Assembly (NCBI GenBank): GCA_002316345.1
Contig: DCDI01000110.1
Location: 12,470 to 22,321 of the forward strand
Source of the DNA: Phyllobacteriaceae bacterium UBA1059
GTDB taxonomy: Bacteria; Pseudomonadota; Alphaproteobacteria; Rhizobiales; Rhizobiaceae
Length of the DNA stretch: 9,852 nucleotides
Reading direction: 5' to 3'
This document shows positions 1 to 6,908 of this stretch, piece after piece (the first letter of the stretch is position 1; the number at the start of each line of letters is the position of its first letter). The notes under the pieces are model-generated. The model did not search any database and had not been told where the DNA came from. It saw only the letters and a list, made by a program, of their open reading frames with translations. Position numbers and translations under genes: made by a program.

Positions 1-651
1 CTGCTCGGCTCCGGCCGCACCGAAACGGCGGAGGTGCTGTTCGGCGTTTACCCGCATGACAGCGGCACGGCCGCGAAGGAGGGCAGAGCGCTTTCCCTTG
101 GCTCTACTCGTGCCGCGGTAGCCGCCGGCTTCGGCTTCCTTCCCGAAGATCGCAAGACCGACGGCATCATCGGCGAGCTTTCAATCCGCGAAAACATCGC
201 ACTGGCACTGCAAGCCCGGATCGGCTGGGCTCGTCCGCTTTCCGCCAAACGGCAGCGCGCAATGGCGGACGATTTCATCCGCCGTTTGGACATCCGCACG
301 TCCGACGCCGAAAAACCGGTCGGACAGCTCTCCGGCGGCAATCAGCAAAAGGTCATGCTCGCCCGCTGGCTTGCCACTAATCCCGAATTCCTGATCCTTG
401 ATGAACCGACGCGCGGCATCGATGTCGGTGCCCATGCCGAAATCATCCGCCTGATCGAAGAACTTTGCGAAGGCGGCATGTCGCTGCTCGTCATCTCCTC
501 CGAACTGGAAGAGCTCGTCGTTTACAGCCACCGCGTGATCGTGGTGCGTGATCGCGCCCATGTCGCCGAACTCGTCGGCGAAGACATCACCACGACGCGC
601 ATCGTCAACGCCATCGCCGGAACGCCTGATAGCGAGGAGGCCGCAGCATGA
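1..651 (+). CDS. ytfR: Sugar ABC transporter ATPase, C-terminal half (YtfR-like, 5' truncated by window edge)
   Basis: The ATP-hydrolysing subunit of a sugar importer, acting on the inner face of the cytoplasmic membrane. Only the last 216 residues are in the window, open from base 1 in frame 1; proteins of this family (RbsA/MglA/YtfR, two fused ATPase domains) are about 500 residues. The fragment opens in the second domain's degenerate Walker A (LLGSGRTE, with Arg where Lys is usual). Then come the Q-loop region (FLPEDRKTDG), the ABC signature LSGGNQQKVMLARW and Walker B LILDEPTRGIDVG. The switch position reads SSELEEL without the usual His. These departures are typical of the second domain of this family, so they do not suggest a dead gene. 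Its stop overlaps the next start (ATGA at 648-651), so it is translationally coupled to the permease. The family call is firm; the YtfR subgroup is inferred from the two permeases that follow. Confidence 0.95.
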   Translation: MLGSGRTETAEVLFGVYPHDSGTAAKEGRALSLGSTRAAVAAGFGFLPEDRKTDGIIGELSIRENIALALQARIGWARPLSAKRQRAMADDFIRRLDIRTSDAEKPVGQLSGGNQQKVMLARWLATNPEFLILDEPTRGIDVGAHAEIIRLIEELCEGGMSLLVISSELEELVVYSHRVIVVRDRAHVAELVGEDITTTRIVNAIAGTPDSEEAAA

Positions 652-1646
652 GCGCGGTTAAACGCCTGGCGCAACGCCTTCTACCGCAGATCATCGCGCT
701 GGCCGCCGTTCTCGGCCTGATCGCCGTGGTGTTTTCCGGCTTCTTCGACATCAGCTTCGCCAATGGCCGTCTTTACGGCAGCCCGATCGACATCCTCAAT
801 CGCGGCGCGCCAGTCGCCTTGCTGGCAATCGGCATGACCCTGGTCATCGCCACCGGCGGCATCGACCTCTCGGTCGGCGCCGTTATGGCGATCTGCGGTG
901 CGCTGGCCGCGTCCTGCATCACTCAAGGCTACGGATTGCCGGCAACGATCGCCATCAGTCTTGCAGCCGGCCTCGCCTGCGGTCTGTGGAACGGTATCCT
1001 CGTCGCTGTTCTTCGCATCCAGCCGATCGTCGCGACGCTCATCCTGATGGTGGCCGGTCGCGGCATCGCGCAGCTCGTAACGCAAGGCGCGATTCTCACC
1101 TTCAACGATGAAAGCCTGATCTTCCTGGGTTCCGGCAGTTTCCTTGGCCTGCCGATGCCGGTCATCCTTTGGCTGGCCATGGGTGCCCTCGTCACGCTGC
1201 TTGTCCGGCGCAGCGCCCTTGGTCTGCTGATCGAAGCGGTGGGCATCAACCAGCGCGCGTCCATGCTATCGGGCATCAATGCGCGCGTGCTTCTGATTGC
1301 CGTTTACATGACCTCCGGCCTTTGTGCGGCTCTCGCCGGCATCATCGTTGCCGCCGACATCCGCGGTGCCGACGCCAACAATGCCGGCCTCTGGCTGGAA
1401 CTCGACGCCATTCTCGCTGTGGTGATCGGCGGCACCTCACTGCTTGGCGGCCGCTTCTCGCTGATTGCCTCGTTGATCGGCGCGATGATCATTCAGGCTG
1501 TCAACACCGGCATTCTTCTGTCCGGCTTCCCGCCCGAGTTCAACCTGGTAATCAAGGCGGTGATCATCCTGATCATCCTTGTCGTCCAATCACCTGCCAT
1601 CCAGATCATGATGACCTTCTTCACAACAAGGAGGCCGGCGCGATGA
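648..1646 (+). CDS. ytfT: Sugar ABC transporter permease, YtfT-like
   Basis: An integral membrane subunit, 332 residues, of the BPD_transp_2 family (RbsC-like). It is hydrophobic almost throughout, with about eight to ten membrane segments. From memory it matches E. coli YtfT closely over long blocks: GSPIDILNRGAPVALLAIGM near residues 44-63, ATGGIDLSVGAVMAI near 68-82, and VAADIRGADANNAGLWLELD near 234-253. The loop EAVGINQRASMLSGI (196-210) sits where these permeases contact the ATPase. The start at 648 is supported by GAGGAGG at 634-640 and by the ATGA overlap with the ATPase gene. E. coli YtfQRT-YjfF imports galactofuranose and also binds galactopyranose; the substrate here is inferred to be a related sugar but is not proven. 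The end overlaps yjfF by another ATGA. Confidence 0.93.
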   Translation: MSAVKRLAQRLLPQIIALAAVLGLIAVVFSGFFDISFANGRLYGSPIDILNRGAPVALLAIGMTLVIATGGIDLSVGAVMAICGALAASCITQGYGLPATIAISLAAGLACGLWNGILVAVLRIQPIVATLILMVAGRGIAQLVTQGAILTFNDESLIFLGSGSFLGLPMPVILWLAMGALVTLLVRRSALGLLIEAVGINQRASMLSGINARVLLIAVYMTSGLCAALAGIIVAADIRGADANNAGLWLELDAILAVVIGGTSLLGGRFSLIASLIGAMIIQAVNTGILLSGFPPEFNLVIKAVIILIILVVQSPAIQIMMTFFTTRRPAR

Positions 1647-2623
1647 ATGCCCGCACGCTGCCCCTCGTCGCCACGGTGCTGATCTTCATCGTCGCCTATG
1701 CCCTCTGCTATCTCCAGTTCCCGGCGATCCTTTCGACCCGCGTCGTCGGCAACCTGCTGACCGACAACGCTTTCCTCGGCATCGTTGCCGTCGGCATGAC
1801 CTTCGTCATCATTTCGGGTGGCATCGACCTTTCCGTCGGCTCGGTTATTGCCTTTTCCGGTGTGTTCATCGCGGTCCTGCTGCGCGATACCGGTCTTGGA
1901 CCATGGCCGATCTTTGCGCTGCTCCTCATCATCACGACTTTGTTCGGCGCGGCTATGGGCGCCACGATCCACTTTCTGCAGATGCCGCCCTTTATCGTCA
2001 CCCTGGCAGGCATGTTTCTGGCGCGCGGCATGGCTTACGTCCTGTCGATCGACAGCGTGCCGATCAGCGATGAAACGATTAGCGCTTTACAGCGCATCTA
2101 CTGGCTGCTGCCGGGCAAAGGACGCCTGACACTGGTCGGCGGCTTGATGCTAATTGTCGTTCTCGTCGGTATCGTCGTTGCGCATCGCACCCGCTTCGGC
2201 ACCAACATCTATGCGCTGGGCGGCGGAGCCCAGACCGCGCGGCTGATGGGCGTACCGGTCGCCCGCACCACGATCCAGGTTTATGCCCTGTCCGGCTTCC
2301 TCGCAGGCCTTTCGGGCATCGTCTTTGCCATCTATACCTCCGCCGGCTATTCGCTGGCCACGGTGGGCGTCGAGCTCGACGCGATCGCCGCCGTGGTGAT
2401 CGGCGGCACGCTGCTGACGGGCGGCAGCGGTTTGGTCGCGGGCACGCTGATCGGCGTGCTGATCATGGGTCTGATCCAGACCTACATCACCTTCGACGGC
2501 TCGCTGTCGAGCTGGTGGACCAAGATCGCGATCGGCATGCTGCTGCTGGGCTTCATCGTGCTGCAAAAGGCGCTGGTCTGGGCAGGCGGACGCCGTGCGG
2601 AGGCCGCGTCGGGGAAGGGTTGA
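1643..2623 (+). CDS. yjfF: Sugar ABC transporter permease, YjfF-like
   Basis: The second permease of the same importer, 326 residues, also BPD_transp_2. It parallels E. coli YjfF: NLLTDNAFLGIVAVGMTF near 37-54, SGGIDLSVGSVIAFSGVF near 58-75, HRTRFGTNIYALGG near 181-194, VGVELDAIAAVVIGGTLL near 241-258 and FDGSLSSWWTKIAIG near 284-298. Having two distinct permeases rather than a homodimer is characteristic of the YtfT/YjfF pair. The reading frame is open upstream as far as 1169, but homology, the AAGGAGG at 1628-1634 and the ATGA overlap with ytfT (1643-1646) fix the start at 1643. The C-terminal tail after about residue 312 is short, polar and Arg/Gly-rich, as expected for a cytoplasmic end. 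The gene is followed 7 nt later by a GntR regulator. Confidence 0.93.
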   Translation: MNARTLPLVATVLIFIVAYALCYLQFPAILSTRVVGNLLTDNAFLGIVAVGMTFVIISGGIDLSVGSVIAFSGVFIAVLLRDTGLGPWPIFALLLIITTLFGAAMGATIHFLQMPPFIVTLAGMFLARGMAYVLSIDSVPISDETISALQRIYWLLPGKGRLTLVGGLMLIVVLVGIVVAHRTRFGTNIYALGGGAQTARLMGVPVARTTIQVYALSGFLAGLSGIVFAIYTSAGYSLATVGVELDAIAAVVIGGTLLTGGSGLVAGTLIGVLIMGLIQTYITFDGSLSSWWTKIAIGMLLLGFIVLQKALVWAGGRRAEAASGKG

Positions 2624-2630
2624 ACGGGGT

Positions 2631-3359
2631 ATGATGCTGAAGACCGCGATTTCCGGGGGCGTCACGCGCAACAGTCATGCGCGGGTGGTCGACGAACTCG
2701 GCAAGGCGATTGTCGGCGGCACCTATTCCACGGGCACCGTGCTTCCCGGCGATGCGGAACTGGCTGAGCGCTTCGACGTCTCGCGCACCGTCTTACGCGA
2801 AGCCATGAAGACACTAACGGCTAAGGGGCTGGTCGTTCCGAAGGCCCGCATCGGCACCCGGGTGACCGAGCGCTCGACCTGGAACCTGTTCGACGGCGAT
2901 GTGCTGATCTGGCATCTGGAAAGCGGAATCGACCCGGAATTTATCGGAAATCTTGCCGAAATGCGCCTGAGTTTCGAGCCTTTTGCGGCCGATTTGGCCG
3001 CAAAACGGGCGAGTCCTTCCGAAATTTCCCGGCTTTATGCCTGTGTTGAAGCCATGGAAACGGCCGACGCGATGGACAGCTTCGCCTTCGCCGACCTCAA
3101 CTTTCACCTCACACTTCTCGACATTTCGAAGAACCCGTTCATGTTTTCGGTCGGCTCGCTGATCGAAGCCGCCCTCGTCACCAGCTTCCGCCTGAGCTCG
3201 CCCTATGGCGAACCCCGCCGGCAGCAAGCCACCTCCGAAGCCCACCGCGCCATCGTCGACGCCATCGCCAGCGGCAATGGAAGTCAAGCGGCGTCGGCCA
3301 TGCAGGCCGTGATCATCGACGGCCGCGATCGTATTTCGGGAGAGGTGGCGGGTCCGTAA
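2631..3359 (+). CDS. GntR-family transcriptional regulator, FadR/FCD subfamily (sugar or sugar-acid type)
   Basis: A DNA-binding regulator of 242 residues. The N-terminal winged helix-turn-helix spans about 15-80 (LPGDAELAERFDVSRTVLREAMKTL, then the wing near GTRVTE). The FCD effector-binding domain spans about 100-235. The segment WNLFDGDVLIWHL (84-96) is characteristic of DgoR-like regulators of sugar and sugar-acid genes. Expected FCD metal ligands are visible at D155, H159 and H205. The fourth, normally His in an M-x-x-H motif, is Val227 (MQAV). The start is uncertain: ATG 2631 or 2634 gives normal family length, while an upstream ATG at 2595 would add 12 Arg-rich residues and overlap yjfF. 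It begins 7 nt after the yjfF stop with no room for a strong promoter, so it is probably the last gene of the transporter operon and controls it. The inducer is unknown. Confidence 0.9.
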   Translation: MMLKTAISGGVTRNSHARVVDELGKAIVGGTYSTGTVLPGDAELAERFDVSRTVLREAMKTLTAKGLVVPKARIGTRVTERSTWNLFDGDVLIWHLESGIDPEFIGNLAEMRLSFEPFAADLAAKRASPSEISRLYACVEAMETADAMDSFAFADLNFHLTLLDISKNPFMFSVGSLIEAALVTSFRLSSPYGEPRRQQATSEAHRAIVDAIASGNGSQAASAMQAVIIDGRDRISGEVAGP

Positions 3360-3364
3360 CGTTC

Positions 3365-4081
3365 TCAGGCGAGCACGCGGAAGAACGGCTCCATACGCTG
3401 GCAGGACGCATCGATATGCGCCTGCATTGCCGAGCGTGCATGTTCCGCATCGCCATCCGCGATTGCTCGGCTGATCAGGAGATGCTCCTTGACCGCCTCT
3501 TCCGCGACAGCCGTGTGGTGGCGCAGGCGGAAGAGGTGCATGTGGGCGTAAAGACGCTCCAACGTTTCGGCAATGATGGCGTTGCCGCAGGCCGCTGCGA
3601 TGAGCGCATGGAACTGCCCGTCCAGCTGGGCGAAGCGGCCGTAATTGGCCAGCGTGTCGCCTTTCGTCAGCGCTTCCATGTCTGAACAAAGCCGAGCCAA
3701 GTCCTTCTTCTGCGCTGGTGTCATCCGGCCTGCGGCTAAAGCCGCGGCTTCCGGCTCGATCAGTCGGCGCATGGCATAGGTGTCGCGGAACTGCGCACCA
3801 CTCGGCATGGGCGCCGCGCTGTAGCCCGAGTTGAACTTCTTGGCGACCAGCCCTTCCGCTTCCAGCCGGATCAGAGCCGCGCGTACCGGTGTCTGCGACA
3901 CGCCGAAGTGCCTCGCCAGAGCATCCACCGACATCCGCTCGCCCGGTGGAATGCGCAGGGCGATAAGGTCTGAAAGCAGCGCGCCATACACATCCTCACC
4001 GATGGAGTGCCGGGAAGGAAGTGTCGAAGCGGTCAAACCGGGAGCTGAAGAGGGAGCCGAAGCAAGAGCGTTCATAGACAC
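3365..4081 (-). CDS. GntR-family transcriptional regulator with FCD domain
   Basis: A second GntR/FCD regulator, 238 residues from the GTG at 4081, or 236 from the ATG at 4075. GTG is favoured because AAGG lies 9 nt before it, but either is possible. A Ser/Ala-rich N-terminal tail (1-25) precedes the winged helix-turn-helix (about 26-90; SVDALARHFGVSQTPVRAALIRLEAEGLV) and an all-helical FCD domain (about 98-230). All four usual FCD metal ligands are present: D154, H158, H200 and H222. These domains bind small organic acids or sugar acids and loosen operator binding. It is divergent from the alcohol/aldehyde dehydrogenase operon, with clustered palindromic repeats in between, so it most likely represses that operon and itself. 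It is convergent with the preceding GntR gene, with only 5 nt between the two stop codons. Confidence 0.92.
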   Translation of the reverse strand: MSMNALASAPSSAPGLTASTLPSRHSIGEDVYGALLSDLIALRIPPGERMSVDALARHFGVSQTPVRAALIRLEAEGLVAKKFNSGYSAAPMPSGAQFRDTYAMRRLIEPEAAALAAGRMTPAQKKDLARLCSDMEALTKGDTLANYGRFAQLDGQFHALIAAACGNAIIAETLERLYAHMHLFRLRHHTAVAEEAVKEHLLISRAIADGDAEHARSAMQAHIDASCQRMEPFFRVLA

Positions 4082-4092
4082 AGCATACGGCC

Positions 4093-4121
4093 TTGCATCA
4101 TCAAATACGATCCGATATTAA
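4093..4121 (+). promoter_or_regulatory. Candidate promoter of the alcohol/aldehyde dehydrogenase operon
   Basis: TTGCAT (4093-4098), a 17 nt spacer and TATTAA (4116-4121) precede the operon. The direct half-site lies in the spacer and -10 area and the main palindrome starts at the -10, so a bound repressor would block it. The -35 match is weak. The predicted leader is about 80 nt. Confidence 0.4.
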
Positions 4122-4142
4122 ATCCGATATCGTATCGGATTT
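4105..4142. promoter_or_regulatory. Clustered palindromic operator, probably for the GntR/FCD repressor
   Basis: The stretch holds three copies of ATCCGATA: direct copies at 4110-4117 and 4122-4129 (12 nt apart) and an inverted copy at 4133-4140. The last two form a perfect palindrome with centre TCG, extending to 10 bp arms at 4120-4142. An outer inverted pair, ATACGAT (4105-4111) and ATCGTAT (4129-4135), overlaps it. It is a notably A+T-rich patch in G+C-rich surroundings and sits between a divergent GntR gene and the operon next to it, the classic place for a GntR operator. Binding by that protein is inference. Confidence 0.75.
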
Positions 4143-4146
4143 TGAA
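4117..4146 (-). promoter_or_regulatory. Candidate promoter of the GntR/FCD gene
   Basis: On the - strand, TTCAAA (4146-4141) lies 18 nt before TTTAAT (4122-4117, five of six consensus bases). The 23 bp palindrome lies almost exactly between and over these elements, which would give autorepression. Elements were found by eye. Confidence 0.45.
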
Positions 4147-4190
4147 GACGATTGCGCTGCGAGGAGTGCTGATGGTCTTCGATCATGCCG

Positions 4191-4199
4191 GGAGGGAGG
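4191..4199 (+). promoter_or_regulatory. Strong ribosome binding site fixing the dehydrogenase start
   Basis: GGAGGGAGG ends 7 nt before ATG 4207. The frame is open back to 4093, but the upstream codons would run through the operator region and match nothing in the family, so this site decides the start. Confidence 0.85.
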
Positions 4200-4206
4200 T
4201 CCCATC

Positions 4207-5409
4207 ATGCGGAATGACTACGGGGTCACACGCGCGCCGAGCCAGCTTCTGTTCGGTGTCGGCCAACGTCGCGCCCTCGGCCGGGTGGCGTCAGCTTTGG
4301 GGCGGAGCGTCCTTCTTTGCACCGACAAACGCATTGCCGAACTGCCCTTGCTTGCCGAGATCATCGCAGATCTAAAGGCCTTCGACCTGAACGTCGCTGT
4401 GTTCGACGCCACCGAACCGGAGCTGCCGCTGCACGGCATCGAGCAATGCGTTGAAGCTTATGCGGACTTCAAGCCGGATGTCGTGATCGGCCTTGGAGGC
4501 GGCAGTTGCCTGGATCTGGCGAAGTTGGTCAGCCTCTTGCTCAGCCACCCCGGCCGCTTGTCGGACTACTACGGCGAATACAAGGTCCCGGGTCCGATCC
4601 GCCCGGTCATCGCCGTGCCGACGACCTCCGGCACGGGCTCGGAAGTCACGCCGGTCGCGGTTCTGGCCGATCCTGATCGTGCCATGAAGGTCGGCATTTC
4701 CAGTCCTTACCTCATTCCGCATACGGCGATCTGCGATCCCGAACTGACTTTGTCCTGCCCGCCGGGTTTGACCGCGATCTCCGGTGCCGATGCTTTAGCG
4801 CACGCGATCGAAGCCTTTGCGGCCGTTGCCAGGAAGGCCGAGCCGGATCTCGCCATGACCCGCGTCTTTGTCGGCAAGAACGGACTTAGCGATCATTACG
4901 CCTTGCAGGCAATCAAGCTGATCTTCGAGCATCTGGAGCAAGCGGTGGCACAAGGTGATGACCTTAACGCCCGCTCCGCCGTGATGCTGGCCTCGACCTA
5001 TGCGGGTCTGGCTTTCGGCAGCGCCGGCACGGCGGCTGCGCACGCCATCCAATATCCGGTCGGCGCGCGCACCCACACAGCGCATGGGCTGGGTGTCGGC
5101 GTTCTTCTGCCGCACACGATGGATTTCAACCTGTGCGACGCTGCTGCCGACTACGCCGAAATCGCCCGCGCGATCGGCGCAGCTTCCAGCACGGACGCGG
5201 ACGAGCATGCAGCGAAGGCTGCGATCGAAGCGGTGCGGTCACTGTTCGGGAGCATCGGCATCCCGTCGAACCTGCGCGCGATCGGTGTCGAAGAGGCCGA
5301 TCTGTCGGCGATGGCTGATCTCGCGATGAACGCCGCTCGCCTGGTCGAGAACAACCCCGCCGCGCTCAACCCCACCGCCATTCGCTCGATCCTCGACCGC
5401 GCGCTTTGA
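4207..5409 (+). CDS. Iron-containing alcohol dehydrogenase (group III family)
   Basis: A cytoplasmic NAD(P)-dependent, metal-requiring dehydrogenase, 400 residues, normal for the family. The N-terminal Rossmann-like part carries GLGGGSCLDLAK (95-106; GGGS plus D103 bind the nucleotide) and PTTSGTGSEVTP (138-149). The helical C-terminal part carries the metal set D195 and H199 (ISGADALAHAIEAF), H279 (AAAHAIQYPVG) and H293 (TAHGLGVGVLLPH). Between about 206 and 235 a longer loop containing FVGKNGLSDHYALQAI marks a particular subgroup. It is the first gene of a two-gene operon with an aldehyde dehydrogenase 40 nt downstream. The pair would oxidise an alcohol or hydroxyacid via an aldehyde to an acid. 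4-Hydroxybutyrate oxidation to succinate semialdehyde would fit the partner enzyme, but this family includes many substrate classes (primary alcohols, 1,2-propanediol, maleylacetate), so the substrate is open. Confidence 0.92.
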   Translation: MRNDYGVTRAPSQLLFGVGQRRALGRVASALGRSVLLCTDKRIAELPLLAEIIADLKAFDLNVAVFDATEPELPLHGIEQCVEAYADFKPDVVIGLGGGSCLDLAKLVSLLLSHPGRLSDYYGEYKVPGPIRPVIAVPTTSGTGSEVTPVAVLADPDRAMKVGISSPYLIPHTAICDPELTLSCPPGLTAISGADALAHAIEAFAAVARKAEPDLAMTRVFVGKNGLSDHYALQAIKLIFEHLEQAVAQGDDLNARSAVMLASTYAGLAFGSAGTAAAHAIQYPVGARTHTAHGLGVGVLLPHTMDFNLCDAAADYAEIARAIGAASSTDADEHAAKAAIEAVRSLFGSIGIPSNLRAIGVEEADLSAMADLAMNAARLVENNPAALNPTAIRSILDRAL

Positions 5410-5449
5410 AGCCTTCGACCGTCACCCTTCTGAAAAGAGCTGAGACACG

Positions 5450-6886
5450 ATGACAAATCATCCGACAGACCTCTTCATCAACGGCGCCTGGGCTCAAGGC
5501 TCATCGGAAAAGCGGATCGCCGTAATCAATCCCTCCGACGGCACGGTTCTCGACCATGTCGCGGATGCCGATGTCGGCGATGCGATAGCGGCGGTGGATG
5601 CGGCAGCGGCCGCCCTGCCGGCTTGGGCGAAAACGCCGGCACGGCAGCGGTCCGAAATCCTGCGGCGCTGTTACGAGCTGATGATGCGCGACAGCGAGGA
5701 TCTGGCCCGTCTGATTTCACTTGAAAACGGCAAGGCCTTGAAGGATGCGCGTGGCGAGGTCGCCTATGCCGCCGAGTTCTTCCGCTGGTTCGCGGAAGAA
5801 GCGGTGCGCATCAATGGCGATCTATCCGCTGCCCCTTCTGGCACGAACCGCATCCTCGTGCAGTATCAGCCGATCGGCGTGTCCTTGCTGATCACGCCAT
5901 GGAACTTCCCGGCCGCCATGGCGACCCGCAAGATCGCCCCAGCGCTGGCGGCAGGCTGCACCTGCGTGCTGAAGCCTGCAACGGAAACACCGCTGACGGC
6001 CTATGCCGTTGCCAAGCTTCTGGCGGAAGCCGGCGTTCCCGATGGCGTGGTCAACGTCATCACGTCAAGCAAGACGTCCGCGGTAGTTAATGCGATGCTG
6101 GAAGATCCACGCGTGCGAAAGCTGTCCTTTACGGGCTCGACGGAAGTGGGACGCATCCTACTGCGCAAGGCTGCAGACCAGATCATCCACTGCTCGATGG
6201 AACTTGGCGGCAACGCACCCTTCGTTGTGTTCGACGACGCCGATCTCGATAGGGCAGTCGATGGAGCGATGATCGCCAAGATGCGTAATGGCGGCGAAGC
6301 CTGCACGGCGGCCAACCGGCTTTACGCCCAGCGAGGCATTGCCGAGGCCTTTGCATCCAGACTGGCGGAGCGCATGGCCGCGATGAAGGTGGGTGCCGGT
6401 GTGGAACCGACCACCGACTGCGGCCCGCTGGTCAATGCGGCTGCCGTGAGTAAGATCACCGAACTGGTCGGAGACGCGGTCGCGAAAGGCGGCCGCGCCT
6501 TGTGCGGGGGCAAGCGGGATGAGGGCGTCGGTTTCTTCTATCCGCCGACCGTGCTGGTTGATGTGCCGCCGCATGCCAAGATGGCGCATGAGGAGATTTT
6601 TGGGCCGGTGGCGCCGGTCTACGTCTTCGACACCGAAGATGAGGCCGTGAAGCTTGCCAACGACACGGAATACGGCCTCGTCGCTTACGTCTATACGCGC
6701 GATCTCGCGAGGGGATTGCGGGTCAGCGAACGGATCGAGGCGGGCATGGTGGCGCTCAATCGCGGCCTTGTGTCAGATCCCGCCGCACCCTTCGGTGGCG
6801 TCAAGCAAAGCGGTTTGGGACGCGAAGGTGCCCATCACGGCATGCTCGAATTCATGGAAGCGAAGTACATAGCGGCCGAGTGGTAG
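5450..6886 (+). CDS. NAD(P)-dependent aldehyde dehydrogenase, succinate-semialdehyde dehydrogenase type
   Basis: A cytoplasmic aldehyde dehydrogenase of 478 residues, typical for GabD-like enzymes. Catalytic and cofactor residues are all visible: N152 in PWNFP, K175 in VLKPATETP, the FTGSTEVGR loop (227-235), E251 in MELGGNAPFVVFDDADLD, catalytic C285 in NGGEACTAANR, and E382 in EEIFGP. The ELGGNAPFVVFDDADLD block and the end PFGGVKQSGLGREG resemble E. coli GabD. The second cysteine found close to the catalytic one in GabD (TCVCANR) is Ala here (ACTAANR). It probably oxidises the aldehyde made by the upstream alcohol dehydrogenase; succinate semialdehyde is the best single guess, with other semialdehydes possible. 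The start has a purine-rich AAAAGAG upstream (5433-5439). The gene ends 22 nt from the convergent IclR gene, with no visible terminator. Confidence 0.92.
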   Translation: MTNHPTDLFINGAWAQGSSEKRIAVINPSDGTVLDHVADADVGDAIAAVDAAAAALPAWAKTPARQRSEILRRCYELMMRDSEDLARLISLENGKALKDARGEVAYAAEFFRWFAEEAVRINGDLSAAPSGTNRILVQYQPIGVSLLITPWNFPAAMATRKIAPALAAGCTCVLKPATETPLTAYAVAKLLAEAGVPDGVVNVITSSKTSAVVNAMLEDPRVRKLSFTGSTEVGRILLRKAADQIIHCSMELGGNAPFVVFDDADLDRAVDGAMIAKMRNGGEACTAANRLYAQRGIAEAFASRLAERMAAMKVGAGVEPTTDCGPLVNAAAVSKITELVGDAVAKGGRALCGGKRDEGVGFFYPPTVLVDVPPHAKMAHEEIFGPVAPVYVFDTEDEAVKLANDTEYGLVAYVYTRDLARGLRVSERIEAGMVALNRGLVSDPAAPFGGVKQSGLGREGAHHGMLEFMEAKYIAAEW

Positions 6887-6908
6887 CGTGGAACAGGCAG
6901 AACAGCGG

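Noticed and set aside
1169..1642. Upstream extension of yjfF to an ATG at 1169
   Set aside because: The extra 158 residues lie out of frame inside ytfT and are His/Arg/Cys-rich. The real start at 1643 has a ribosome site and matches YjfF.
3360..3387. CGTTCT...AGAACG inverted repeat after the FadR-type gene, as a terminator or operator
   Set aside because: The arms are only 6 bp with a 16 nt loop and no T-run. The right arm encodes the Phe-Phe-Arg end of the neighbouring gene. Its likeness to the cupin operator is probably chance.
2814..3689. 291-codon - strand frame spanning both GntR genes
   Set aside because: It crosses the convergent ends of two well-supported regulators in another frame and has no recognisable domain.
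4093..4206. Upstream extension of the iron alcohol dehydrogenase
   Set aside because: It would translate the palindromic operator region. GGAGGGAGG before 4207 and family length favour the shorter protein.
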